A DNA stretch of 64,000 nt from Candidatus Gastranaerophilales bacterium (lineage in GTDB: Bacteria; Cyanobacteriota; Vampirovibrionia; Gastranaerophilales; Gastranaerophilaceae), in NCBI GenBank assembly GCA_944322615.1, contig CALUPH010000007.1, forward strand, positions 36,273 to 100,272, given 5' to 3'. Both the position numbers and the translations under genes were made by a program. Below the pieces are notes generated by a model. It had not been told where the DNA came from and did not search any database. It worked only from the letters and a program-made list of their open reading frames with translations. Of the stretch, positions 55,442 to 63,868 are shown in pieces. Positions within the stretch are counted from its first letter, which is position 1. Every line of letters begins with the position of its first letter.

Positions 55442-55978
55442 TTAACAATAAATTTTTAATATTTCTTTTTCTGTAACAATTATATCCGCTTTAATGTCAT
55501 GCTTATTCGGGTAAATATTAGAATATAATAATTCAGAATACAAAGGTATAATTTTTTTTGCAGAAGTTTTTACAGTAGAAAGAAATCTATCATAAAATCC
55601 TTTACCGTATCCTATCCTATAACCTTGTATATCGGCTGCTACAGCAGGGATTATAATTAAATCTATATTATCTATAGAATCTATTTGTTTTCCGCAAGGT
55701 TCCAATATTCCAAAACAGCCTTTTTTTAACTCTGATTCACAATAAGCGCAAACTTCTAATTCTTCATTCTTTACTCGTGGCAAAAACCATGTTTTTGAAT
55801 TATCACAAAAACAAGATTGGACCTGAACCTCAAACTTCAAAGGATAATAGCACATTATATTTTTTGCTTTTTTATATTCTTCCAAAGAAAAAAGATTAGC
55901 TAAAATCTTATTACTAAGTTCATCAATGCATAACTTTTTTCTTTTTTCCAACGAAATTTTTCTAAGATAGTTCTTCAT
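55442..55978 (-). CDS. 5-formyltetrahydrofolate cyclo-ligase
   Basis: Converts 5-formyl-THF to 5,10-methenyl-THF with ATP, returning a storage form of folate to use. With the ATG at 55978 it has 178 residues, normal for the family. Visible landmarks are the N-terminal LRKISLEKRKKL, MCYYPLKFEV, IIPAVAADIQGYRIGYGKGFYDRFL (the conserved GYGKGxYDR box near residue 125) and the late HDIKADIIVTE. A longer frame begins at a TTG at 55996, but that lies in the T-run of the preceding terminator, so I reject it. No clear ribosome site is visible for either start. Confidence 0.9.
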   Translation of the reverse strand: MKNYLRKISLEKRKKLCIDELSNKILANLFSLEEYKKAKNIMCYYPLKFEVQVQSCFCDNSKTWFLPRVKNEELEVCAYCESELKKGCFGILEPCGKQIDSIDNIDLIIIPAVAADIQGYRIGYGKGFYDRFLSTVKTSAKKIIPLYSELLYSNIYPNKHDIKADIIVTEKEILKIYC

Positions 55979-55995
55979 AGTTATATTAGAACACA

Positions 55996-56027
55996 AAAAG
56001 AGGACTTTATAAAAAGCCCTCTTTTCG
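55996..56027 (-). terminator. rho-independent terminator of the glucan-phosphorylase-like gene
   Basis: On the minus strand, AAAAGAGGGCTTT pairs with AAAGTCCTCTTTT with one mismatch in the stem and an A+T loop, ending in a T5 run. It lies about 20 bases past the stop at 56045. Confidence 0.82.
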
Positions 56028-56044
56028 TTATTTAAGAAAATTAA

Positions 56045-57733
56045 TTATTTGATATTTGAGAAAGTCCAAGCATCAGAAGCCGGAGTTGTTGCAGCTTGAT
56101 ACTCTTGTCCTGAAATACCACCTTCATCAGCACCATGAGCTATTGGTTTATATAATCTGTTATAATATTCAACAACCATTCTGTCTGAATTGAAATAAGC
56201 ATCTGCTGTTCTGATTGCTTGTCTCATCATTGTAGCCCATTTTACTTTGTCATTATAGTATGTAGGAATAATTTGATCTTCAATTATACTCATCATACAT
56301 TCATAGTCTTTTTTATGTCTTTCTTCCCAAGGAATATTATCATCTAAACCAGGATATTCTATTGTATAACCGTTGATTCCGGGGAATGTACCTTCAACTG
56401 TCCAACCATCAAATGTTGATAAGTGCAATGCACCGTTTGCATTTGCAGACATGCCTGAAGTTCCGGAAGCTTCAAATGGTCTCAATGGAGTATTTAACCA
56501 TATATCAGAAGCTCTCTTTAATTTTCCGCTTAAATCTAATTCATAACCTGTAAGAACAACAACATTTTTCATAGAATATGAACTTCTTAAAATTTTGTTG
56601 AACATTTCCTTACCGATAACATCATCAGGATGGAATTTACCTGCGAAAATTAATTGAACTTTGTTTTCATTTAATAGCTTTAATATTCGAGCTTCATCCA
56701 TAAAGATTAACCAAGCACGTTTATAGTCAGCAAATCTTCTTGCCCAAGTAATTGTTAACACATTCGGATCAAGTCTTTTACCAACAGTATTTGCAATAAA
56801 ATCAAATACTTCTTTTTTCATTTCCTTCTTAGCTTCAAGTAAAGCTTCAAGATTATCCGTTTTCATTCTGTCATCTTGCCAATAATGAAGATTTACGGCA
56901 TTTGTGATAGCTCTAATAGGGCATCTTCCTTCAACCCAATTCCACATTTTGTTTGAAACTAAACCGTGCAACTGAGAAACAGCATTTGCTAATCGAGACA
57001 TTCTCAATGCTGCAACAGTTAAAGAGAATTGTTCACCACCAAGTTTAACGGCTTCTTCTCTTGAACGACCTGCAAAGAATCCGCCTTTTAACAAATTGTC
57101 AACCCAGTGAACTTCGTTACCGGCAGAAACAGGTGTATGTGTTGTAAATACAACTTTTTCTTTAACTTTTGATAAATCACCATTATATTGATTTAACAAT
57201 TCGAAAGCAGCAGGAAGGGCATGACCTTCATTTAAATGAACACAATCAAAATTGTATCCAACTTTTTGTAATAATCTGATACCGCCGATACCTAAAACTG
57301 TTTCTTGGGCAATTCTTATTTTTTCGTTTCCGTCATATAATTTGTGAGATATTGATCTTGCCCATTCAGAGTTTTCTTCAATATCTGTAGTTAAATAATA
57401 AACAGGACAAGTATCAAAGATACCGGGTTCAAGTCTATATGCTTTAACTTTAACTTTTTCACCATAAACTTCAACTTCAACAGATTCGTTTATGTCAGTT
57501 AAGAAATCACAATGTTTTCTGATATAAGCAACTTCTACGTTACCATCTTCTCCAATTCTTTGGTTGTAATAACCATATGACCAAAACATTGTCACACCAA
57601 CCATTGGCATTTGAAGATAACCGGCAGACAACATATGAGAGCCTGCTAAAAATCCTAAACCGCCAGAATATGTTGCTATAGATTGGTCAATTGCAATTTC
57701 CATCGAAAAATATGCTACATTTGGTAGTCCCAT
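56045..57733 (-). CDS. alpha-glucan phosphorylase-like protein (GT35) lacking the PLP lysine
   Basis: A 562-aa protein of the short alpha-glucan phosphorylase type (TIGR02094-like), whose members release glucose-1-phosphate from glycogen or maltodextrin using pyridoxal phosphate. Fold landmarks are present: NVAYFSMEIAIDQSIATYSGGLG at the N-terminus, HLNEGHA near residue 190, TWARRFADYKRAW, LRPFEASGTSGM. In active members the PLP-binding lysine follows GTSGM; here the sequence is GTSGMSANANGALHL, so that Lys is Ser. Catalysis by the usual route should be impaired. Start: the ATG at 57733 has AAAGGAG 6 bases before it; an upstream ATG at 57769 is less likely. A terminator follows. Confidence 0.82.
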   Translation of the reverse strand: MGLPNVAYFSMEIAIDQSIATYSGGLGFLAGSHMLSAGYLQMPMVGVTMFWSYGYYNQRIGEDGNVEVAYIRKHCDFLTDINESVEVEVYGEKVKVKAYRLEPGIFDTCPVYYLTTDIEENSEWARSISHKLYDGNEKIRIAQETVLGIGGIRLLQKVGYNFDCVHLNEGHALPAAFELLNQYNGDLSKVKEKVVFTTHTPVSAGNEVHWVDNLLKGGFFAGRSREEAVKLGGEQFSLTVAALRMSRLANAVSQLHGLVSNKMWNWVEGRCPIRAITNAVNLHYWQDDRMKTDNLEALLEAKKEMKKEVFDFIANTVGKRLDPNVLTITWARRFADYKRAWLIFMDEARILKLLNENKVQLIFAGKFHPDDVIGKEMFNKILRSSYSMKNVVVLTGYELDLSGKLKRASDIWLNTPLRPFEASGTSGMSANANGALHLSTFDGWTVEGTFPGINGYTIEYPGLDDNIPWEERHKKDYECMMSIIEDQIIPTYYNDKVKWATMMRQAIRTADAYFNSDRMVVEYYNRLYKPIAHGADEGGISGQEYQAATTPASDAWTFSNIK

Positions 57734-57911
57734 TGGTTCTCCTTTATCTTCTGAACATTTATTTACCATCTTCTAACTTATATCAACAAGATAACAAAAA
57801 AGCAACTTTTTCTCTACAAGTTTTTTACATTTTAAATTTTGATTCTTGAAAAATGTTGTTTTTGTTGGTTTTGTTTAATATAATCATTTTTAATTAGCGA
57901 AGGATATTAAA

Positions 57912-58532
57912 ATGAAATTAGCAGTTTTTGATTTTGACTCTACTTTAATGCAAGGTGAAACTTTAGAGTTTATTGCACGTGAATATAACTTGGAAGATTT
58001 AATGAAAAAAATCACGACCGAAGCAATGGAAGGAAAAATAGATTTTTTTGAAAGTCTTGTAAAAAGAGTTTCATTATTAAAAGGCGCAAAAGAAAATAAA
58101 GTTACTCAAATATGTAAAGATTTACCTTATACCGACGGTGCAAAAGAAACAATTACAGAATTACATAAAATGGGTTATAAAGTAGTATGTTTTTCCGGCG
58201 GTTATGAAACTGCTACAGTTCCGGCACAAAATGTATTAGGTTTTGATGCACAATTTGCAAATATATTACACTTTAAAGATGGGGAAATGACAGGTCTATT
58301 AGGCGGTGAAATGATGTTTTCTGACAGTAAAGGTAAAATGTTAAAAAGACTGCAAACACTATTAAATATATCTAAAAATGACACGCTTGTTGTTGGTGAT
58401 GGCGCTAACGATTTAAGCATGTTTAAATATGCTTCAAAAAGAGTTGCTTTTTGTGCGAAACCAATCCTTCGAGAAAACGCAAATATTATTATAGAAACAA
58501 AGAATCTGACTGAACTTCTATGCTATTTGTAA
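57912..58532 (+). CDS. HAD-family phosphatase, SerB-like
   Basis: A 206-aa HAD-superfamily IB phosphatase resembling phosphoserine phosphatase, the last step of serine synthesis. The catalytic DxDST is in VFDFDSTLMQGE at residues 5-16, motif II in CFSGGYE near residue 97, and motif IV in VVGDGANDLSMFKYA near residue 160. The helical cap (EFIAREYNLEDLMKKITTEAMEGKIDF) also matches SerB. The ATG is preceded by GCGAAGGA at 57897-57904. Its 3' end overlaps the convergent coiled-coil gene by 15 bases. Another small-molecule phosphomonoester could be the substrate. Confidence 0.85.
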   Translation: MKLAVFDFDSTLMQGETLEFIAREYNLEDLMKKITTEAMEGKIDFFESLVKRVSLLKGAKENKVTQICKDLPYTDGAKETITELHKMGYKVVCFSGGYETATVPAQNVLGFDAQFANILHFKDGEMTGLLGGEMMFSDSKGKMLKRLQTLLNISKNDTLVVGDGANDLSMFKYASKRVAFCAKPILRENANIIIETKNLTELLCYL

Positions 58533-59885
58533 ATTAAATAATCCTGTTTCTTCATTCCCATATAAACTACTAAAGAAATTATTATTTGAAGTTGTTTCGG
58601 TTTCTCCATTTGATTTTTGAGAATTATTCAATTGGTTCAATAATAAATTTTGAAAATTTTGACTATTTGTTTCACTTGTAAAAGGAGATGACATAAATGA
58701 TAATAATTCATCTTGTGAACTCAATTCAGACTCTTTTGAAGTTTCACCATTTTCTAATTCTTCGAGTCTTTCATCTAATTTTTCTCTAAGCTCACCGGCT
58801 ATTTCTTGAATATATTTCTTCATTTGCTCATATTGTTCTTTTGTATTTTCAAGATTAACCTTATCCATTTCAAATTTATTTTCAGCATTTGTAACATTAA
58901 GTTCGGCTTGTTCTAAAGATTTTTCAGCGTTTACCAATTTTTCTTCAGCTTGTTGTAATTGTTGATTTTTTTCTTCTAAAGTTTGTTGAGCTTCTTGCAA
59001 ACTTTGTTCTGCTTCTGCTTCTTTTTGTTGAGCTTGAGCAAGTTCAGCTTGTGCTGATGCAAGTTCTGCTTCAGCAGCTGCCAATTTTGCTTGTGCTGCA
59101 GCAACTAATGGAGCAGTATACGGTAACCCGGCTTGTGCTGCTGTTACTTCAGCTTGAGCAGCTGCAACACTGGCTTGTGCAGTTGAAACATTTGTTTCTG
59201 CCTGTACTACTGCCTGCTGTGCATTTGTAAGATTTGTTTCTTGTTCTTGAACTGTTTGTTTTTGATTTTCTACAGCTTCTTGTGCATCAGCTTTATTTTC
59301 TTCTGCTTGATTCTTTAATTCTTCACTTTCTTCCCTTTGAGTAACTGCATCATCATAATTTTGTTGTGAAGCTTCAACTTGGGATTGTGCTTGTTGTACA
59401 GACTGTTCCATCATTTTTACGATTACTGATGAATCAGGAGATTGTTCTATCTCTGCAACTCTATCTCTTGCTGCTTCCACTACTTCTTTTTCTTGACTTG
59501 ATAATGCACTTTTAGCAGATTCTATTTCTGATGAAGAAGCTGAACCTGCATTTTGATTATTAAAAAAGTTTGTTCCAATTCCTTGATTATTATTAACGTC
59601 CGAAGTTTCTTGCTGTTCTGGATTTTCCTTAATTTCAGCATCTTGTTTTTCATTATCTATTTCAGTTTCATCTCCTGTTATGTTTTCATATGAACCAAAC
59701 ATTAAATCTTGTAAATTTGATACAGCAGAAAATTCAAAAGAATCACCAATAAATTCTTCTATATCATTATTTACAATTTGTATAATATCTTCATCAGCAT
59801 TATTAACATCTGACTTCCCTTGATATCTCGTAATATCAAGCAAATCTTTATTTTGTAATGATAATGCATAATTATATGTGGTCAT
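58518..59885 (-). CDS. Ala/Gln/Glu-rich coiled-coil protein
   Basis: A 455-aa protein of unknown function. Residues ~120-370 are an almost unbroken coiled coil with near-repeats such as AAAQAKLAAAEAELASAQAE and AEQSLQEAQQTLEEKNQQLQ, interrupted once by a Gly-Leu-Pro break (AAQAGLPYTAPLVAAAQ). Both ends are Asn/Ser/Glu-rich. There is no signal peptide; a 15-codon N-terminal extension is possible, but AGAGGA precedes the ATG at 59885. It resembles structural or filament-type proteins. It converges on the SerB-like gene with a 15-base overlap. Confidence 0.6.
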   Translation of the reverse strand: MTTYNYALSLQNKDLLDITRYQGKSDVNNADEDIIQIVNNDIEEFIGDSFEFSAVSNLQDLMFGSYENITGDETEIDNEKQDAEIKENPEQQETSDVNNNQGIGTNFFNNQNAGSASSSEIESAKSALSSQEKEVVEAARDRVAEIEQSPDSSVIVKMMEQSVQQAQSQVEASQQNYDDAVTQREESEELKNQAEENKADAQEAVENQKQTVQEQETNLTNAQQAVVQAETNVSTAQASVAAAQAEVTAAQAGLPYTAPLVAAAQAKLAAAEAELASAQAELAQAQQKEAEAEQSLQEAQQTLEEKNQQLQQAEEKLVNAEKSLEQAELNVTNAENKFEMDKVNLENTKEQYEQMKKYIQEIAGELREKLDERLEELENGETSKESELSSQDELLSFMSSPFTSETNSQNFQNLLLNQLNNSQKSNGETETTSNNNFFSSLYGNEETGLFNLQIA

Positions 59886-59987
59886 AAGTATATAAATATC
59901 CTCTAAATATATAAAGTTTTTTATGACCACAAAATTGACATAACAGAAATTTGTTTTAAAAAATATTAAGAAGAAGACCTCTTTATT

Positions 59988-60149
59988 TTAATCTAAAACT
60001 ATGGCAATACTTAAATAAAAGAAATCATCATCTGAATCAGTAATAGCCCACCTCAATATATCAAGCCCTTCTGTCTTAAAAAAGGACTCAATATATTCGC
60101 TTTTCAGTTCTTTACTTTTTTTTATTTTAACTGGTTTGGTCGTTATCAT
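59988..60149 (-). CDS. 53-aa ORF coupled to glmS
   Basis: The ATG (60149-60147) overlaps the glmS stop as TAATG, and the frame runs 53 codons to TAA at 59990-59988. The product starts with a Lys-rich segment (MITTKPVKIKKSKELKSEYI), continues FFKTEGLDILRWAIT and ends with an acidic and hydrophobic tail (DSDDDFFYLSIAIVLD). The stop/start overlap and balanced composition favour a real gene. No family recognised. Confidence 0.5.
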   Translation of the reverse strand: MITTKPVKIKKSKELKSEYIESFFKTEGLDILRWAITDSDDDFFYLSIAIVLD

Positions 60150-61996
60150 TACTCTACTGTTACTGACTTTGCAAGATTTCTTGGCTGGTCAACATCTTTA
60201 CCTAAAAACTCTGCAATATAATATGCCAATAATTGCAATGGGACACAGGTTATTGCAGGCGATAATATTTCGCTTACTTGAGGAATTCTAAGCACAATAT
60301 CAAACAAAGCATCAATATTAATATCTGTTGATGATGTTAAAGCAATTAGTTTCGCATTTCTTGCTTTTGCTTCTTCACTGTTTGAAAGAACTTTTTCATA
60401 AGTAATTCCCCCTGGAATTAATATTGATAATACAGGCATCGTTTCATCAAGCATAGCAATTGGTCCATGCTTCAACTCTCCTGCAGCATAACCGGTTGCA
60501 TTAATATAGCTTATTTCTTTTAATTTCAATGCACCTTCATATGCGGTTGCCAAATTAACACCTCTTGCTATATATATAAAATTTTTATATGAAGAGAATT
60601 TTCTTGCACATTCTTGTATTTCAGATGTATTCGATAATACTTCTTCAATTTTTGTAGGCAATTGAATCAACTCATGTTTTATATTTTTTAAATATGAATT
60701 ATCTAAGGAACCCTTTATTTCTGCTAAATGAATAGCAAGCAAATAAAAAGAAATCAATTGTGCTGTATATGATTTTGTAGCTGCAACACTAACTTCAATG
60801 CCGGCATTTACCGGAATTAAACTGTCAGCCAATCTTGCCATATTTGAATCAGGTCTGTTTGTAATAATTAAAACATGTGAATTCTTAGCTCTTGCTTGTT
60901 TTATTGCAGTTATAGTATCAGCGGTTTCACCTGACTGAGAAACACCAATAACCAATGTTGAAGAATCGGTTGTAGTTTTTCTATATATATATTCACTTGA
61001 TGCTTCAACATCTACAGAAATTCCCGCAAAATCTTCTATTAAATATTTCCCGACTAATGCAGCATGCAATGATGTCCCACAGGCAATAATTTGTATTTTA
61101 TTGAGTTTCTTTAATCCATCTCTGTCTAGTTTTACTTCATTTAAAGCTATAGGTGCATCAATATCATACAATTTTCCGTTTAGTACATTTCTTATAACAT
61201 CCGGCTGTTCATGAATTTCTTTTAACATAAAATGCTTATAGCCAAGCTTACTTAAAGCAACAGGCTCCCAAGGTAACATTTCTATTTTCTTTGTAACTAT
61301 ATTGCCTTCTATATCCGTAACTTTAACCGAATCTTTTGTAATAACAGCAATTTCATTATCTTCTAAATATATTGTTCTTTTTGTATATTCAATAATAGCA
61401 GGAGTATCACTTGCTATAAAGTTCTCACCATCACCAACACCAACTAGCATTGGAGCATGTTTTCTTGCACCAACTATTAAATCAGGAACATCTTTATGCA
61501 TTACACATATAGCATATGCACCTTGTAATTTTTTAACTGAATTCCGAACTGCCATTTCTAAATCTTTTGCTTTTGCATACTCATCAGCAACTAAATGCGC
61601 AATTGTTTCTGTATCTGTTTGAGATCTAAAATTACAACCTTTCGATATTAATTCGGCTCTTAATTCTTTATAGTTCTCGATAATTCCATTATGTACAACT
61701 ACTAACCTGCCACAGCTGCAAGTATGCGGATGTGCATTAACTAGTGATGGACTTCCATGAGTAGCCCATCTTATATGACCAATACCACTTGTAGGATGTT
61801 TTATCTCAGGCTTCTTTTGTTCTAACTCATTTTTTAAATTTATTAATTTTCCAAGAGTTTTGTATATTTTAATTTCACCTTGATCTTGAAGAGCCATGCC
61901 TGCTGAATCATAGCCTCTATATTCAAGATTTGTTAACCCCCTAAAAAGAACACTTACAACATCACCGTTTCCAACATACCCAACTATTCCGCACAT
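60149..61996 (-). CDS. glmS: glutamine--fructose-6-phosphate aminotransferase GlmS
   Basis: Makes glucosamine-6-phosphate from fructose-6-phosphate and glutamine, feeding peptidoglycan and lipid A synthesis. With the start at 61996 the protein (615 aa) begins MCGIVGYVG, exposing the N-terminal Cys nucleophile of the class II amidotransferase domain; TGa GGAAA ribosome-site sequence lies 8 bases before it. The longer frame from 62011 would bury that cysteine and is rejected. Glutaminase residues RWATHG and NGIIENY are seen, then two SIS domains (IIACGTSLHAAL, VSQSGETADT, IARGVNLATAYEGALKLKEI) and the conserved end DQPRNLAKSVTVE. No glmS ribozyme is evident in the 5' region. Confidence 0.95.
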   Translation of the reverse strand: MCGIVGYVGNGDVVSVLFRGLTNLEYRGYDSAGMALQDQGEIKIYKTLGKLINLKNELEQKKPEIKHPTSGIGHIRWATHGSPSLVNAHPHTCSCGRLVVVHNGIIENYKELRAELISKGCNFRSQTDTETIAHLVADEYAKAKDLEMAVRNSVKKLQGAYAICVMHKDVPDLIVGARKHAPMLVGVGDGENFIASDTPAIIEYTKRTIYLEDNEIAVITKDSVKVTDIEGNIVTKKIEMLPWEPVALSKLGYKHFMLKEIHEQPDVIRNVLNGKLYDIDAPIALNEVKLDRDGLKKLNKIQIIACGTSLHAALVGKYLIEDFAGISVDVEASSEYIYRKTTTDSSTLVIGVSQSGETADTITAIKQARAKNSHVLIITNRPDSNMARLADSLIPVNAGIEVSVAATKSYTAQLISFYLLAIHLAEIKGSLDNSYLKNIKHELIQLPTKIEEVLSNTSEIQECARKFSSYKNFIYIARGVNLATAYEGALKLKEISYINATGYAAGELKHGPIAMLDETMPVLSILIPGGITYEKVLSNSEEAKARNAKLIALTSSTDINIDALFDIVLRIPQVSEILSPAITCVPLQLLAYYIAEFLGKDVDQPRNLAKSVTVE

Positions 61997-62227
61997 AAAT
62001 TTTTTCCTCAAAATACTAATAATAAATATAATACATTATAAAAATATTAAATGATATTAAATTATTATTAAATTTTTTTTATTCTTGCTCTACATTATAA
62101 ACAATAAATAAAAACTTCATTTATTACAGTAACTTTTAGATTACATCAACGACTTTATTAAGTTTTGTTAAGTTTATTATATACTGTATTCCCCAATAGC
62201 TACAAGGTTTTTCAAATTTTCGACTCA

Positions 62228-62241
62228 AAAGTATATACTTT
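62228..62241. promoter_or_regulatory. 14-bp perfect palindrome upstream of the 241-aa gene
   Basis: AAAGTATATACTTT is a perfect palindrome 65 bases before the ATG at 62306, inside the 62012-62305 gap between glmS and this gene. Nothing else is seen in that gap. It could be an operator, or a chance feature of A+T-rich DNA. Confidence 0.3.
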
Positions 62242-62305
62242 ATATAGCAATTTTGTATATCATTTTTTTTTTATATTAGTACGAGATAAAAAAGAGGATA
62301 TAGAT

Positions 62306-63031
62306 ATGGCAGTAGAAAGAATTAATCTATCAACAGAAAAAGAGAATTTATCAATTAATACGATGAAAACAAATGAAAAACAACAAAATAATCCAATTAT
62401 TACAAAAGCATTAGAATTGGGAATTAATGTAGAAGCATACTATACTTATAACGAAAATAACGAATGCACCGGAATTGATACTGTAAAAGTAAATGCAGCA
62501 ATACAAGAAGCAATGCAAGTACAAAATTTGCAAAGTAATAAAAATGGATATCAAGACGATACATTTGAAATAACAACCGGAGCAGAAAAAAAGACAGAAG
62601 AAGAAATAAAAACAGAAGCGAAAAATTCTCAAAATAACATAGACACAGCATATACTGAAGCAGCAGTGAAATATGCAGACTCATTAAACCAAAAAGCAAA
62701 ATCTACAAGTGAAGAAGGTAAATTAACTTCACAATGGGATAGTTTACAAGCTGAAGCTTATAAATTAACAAGTTCAACAATTTCAAATACAACTGTATTA
62801 GAAGGAGTAAAAGAATTCATTACAAATTTAACAAACTTGATAAATACAACAAAAAATTATAATGCAGAAAAAGAAAATGAAAAAGAAAGCTCATTATCAT
62901 TAGAAACTGCTGGTGACATTGAAGATAAAAACAATACAATTGAAGTATACGAAGCAAATATATTTACAAGCAATCCATTCAAATCAGCATTTGAGACCTT
63001 CATGGAAGAAGATGAGGAAATTGCAGTTTAA
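62306..63031 (+). CDS. hypothetical Asn/Glu/Thr-rich protein
   Basis: A 241-aa protein with no recognised domain. It is polar and helical: MAVERINLSTEKENLSINT at the start, a more ordered KALELGINVEAYYTYNENNE near residue 30, and an acidic end (FETFMEEDEEIAV). No signal peptide or membrane segment. The frame extends upstream to 62165, but AGAGGA at 62293-62298 points to the ATG at 62306 and the upstream part is a hydrophobic run of promoter-like DNA, so I start at 62306. A terminator follows closely. The composition resembles the 299-aa and coiled-coil proteins in this window. Confidence 0.6.
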   Translation: MAVERINLSTEKENLSINTMKTNEKQQNNPIITKALELGINVEAYYTYNENNECTGIDTVKVNAAIQEAMQVQNLQSNKNGYQDDTFEITTGAEKKTEEEIKTEAKNSQNNIDTAYTEAAVKYADSLNQKAKSTSEEGKLTSQWDSLQAEAYKLTSSTISNTTVLEGVKEFITNLTNLINTTKNYNAEKENEKESSLSLETAGDIEDKNNTIEVYEANIFTSNPFKSAFETFMEEDEEIAV

Positions 63032-63050
63032 ATATTAAAAGATAAAATTG

Positions 63051-63083
63051 AAAGAGAAACAAGTTAATTGTTTCTCTTTTTTG
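63051..63083 (+). terminator. rho-independent terminator
   Basis: AAAGAGAAACAA (63051-63062) pairs perfectly with TTGTTTCTCTTT (63068-63079) around GTTAA, followed by T's. It ends the 241-aa gene and precedes tRNA-Arg. Confidence 0.88.
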
Positions 63084-63117
63084 TATAGTTTATAGTATAA
63101 TATTATTATAAACTTAA

Positions 63118-63191
63118 GCCTCTGTAGCTCAGCTGGATAGAGCGCTTCCGTCCTAAGGAAGGCGTCGCACGTTCGAATCGTGTCAGGGGTA
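63118..63191 (+). tRNA. tRNA-Arg (anticodon CCT)
   Basis: Acceptor GCCTCTG pairs with CAGGGGT with two G-U pairs. The D-arm is AGCTCAGCTGGATAGAGC, the anticodon stem CTTCC/GGAAG encloses GTCCTAA, giving CCT (arginine, AGG), and the T-arm is GTTCGAATC. Discriminator A at 63191; CCA is not encoded. A hairpin terminator follows 15 bases later. Confidence 0.93.
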
Positions 63192-63205
63192 GATTTTTTC
63201 AAAAC

Positions 63206-63240
63206 AAGCCTTTTCTGTTAAAAAGCAGAAAGGCTTTTTA
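63206..63240 (+). terminator. rho-independent terminator after tRNA-Arg
   Basis: AAGCCTTTTCTG (63206-63217) pairs with CAGAAAGGCTT (63226-63236) with one bulged T, followed by a T run. Confidence 0.85.
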
Positions 63241-63334
63241 TATGTCCGGCTTAGTTTTCCATCATTTAAAGTGTAGTTCGAAATTTTGTAGCTTGAGTTT
63301 TAACATAGCAACTTTTATATCTTTTTCACTTTTA

Positions 63335-63868
63335 TCACTCATAAATTTTGACACTAATATTCTCATTGAAATCACACCAATTTTCGTCATATAATCCTTG
63401 TTTTACATATTTTTCAAATGTTGAATACTTCCACTCTTTTGCTTGTTTTACTAATCCGTGTTTTACAGGGTTGTAATGTATATAATCTATGCAACTACAC
63501 AAATCTCTCTCATCTGTTATTGTGTGTTCCCAATATCTTCTTTGCCATATATCCTTTTCTTTTTTAGTTTTTCTACTTTCAGATTCCTCGTAATCTTCTA
63601 TTTTTGTTGTATCTATATTTCGTGAAAAATTAACTTTGACTCTTTTTATTATCTCGGGGTATATTTTGTTCTCTTCTGATTGAATTATCATATGCAAATG
63701 GTCTGGCAATATTACTATAGCATCTATTTCAAATTTTAATTTTTCCTTTGCTTGTTTAAATGAATTTCTTAATAAGTCTATATTTTCAATTAATATTGGT
63801 CTTCTTTTACTTGTTACGATTGTTATAAATATTTTTGAGTTTTCGATGTGTGCTCTACGATAATTCAT
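63335..63868 (-). mobile_element. RAYT-type (REP-associated tyrosine) transposase
   Basis: A 177-aa HUH/Y1 transposase of the REP-associated type. The HUH metal site is in LPDHLHMIIQ near residues 54-63. The family's W-Q-x-R-Y-W-E-H motif follows near residue 112, and YIHYNPVKHGLV with WKYST is near residues 130-150. These proteins act on short palindromic REP sequences and are usually single-copy domesticated genes. I see no IS200/IS605-type ends, partner TnpB or obvious REP palindromes in the remaining ~130 bases, so neither end of an element can be placed. It lies about 140 bases beyond tRNA-Arg. Confidence 0.85.

Noticed and set aside
61997..62011. GlmS start at 62011
   Set aside because: It would add five residues before the MCGIVG sequence, and the catalytic cysteine must be N-terminal after Met removal; the better ribosome site serves 61996.
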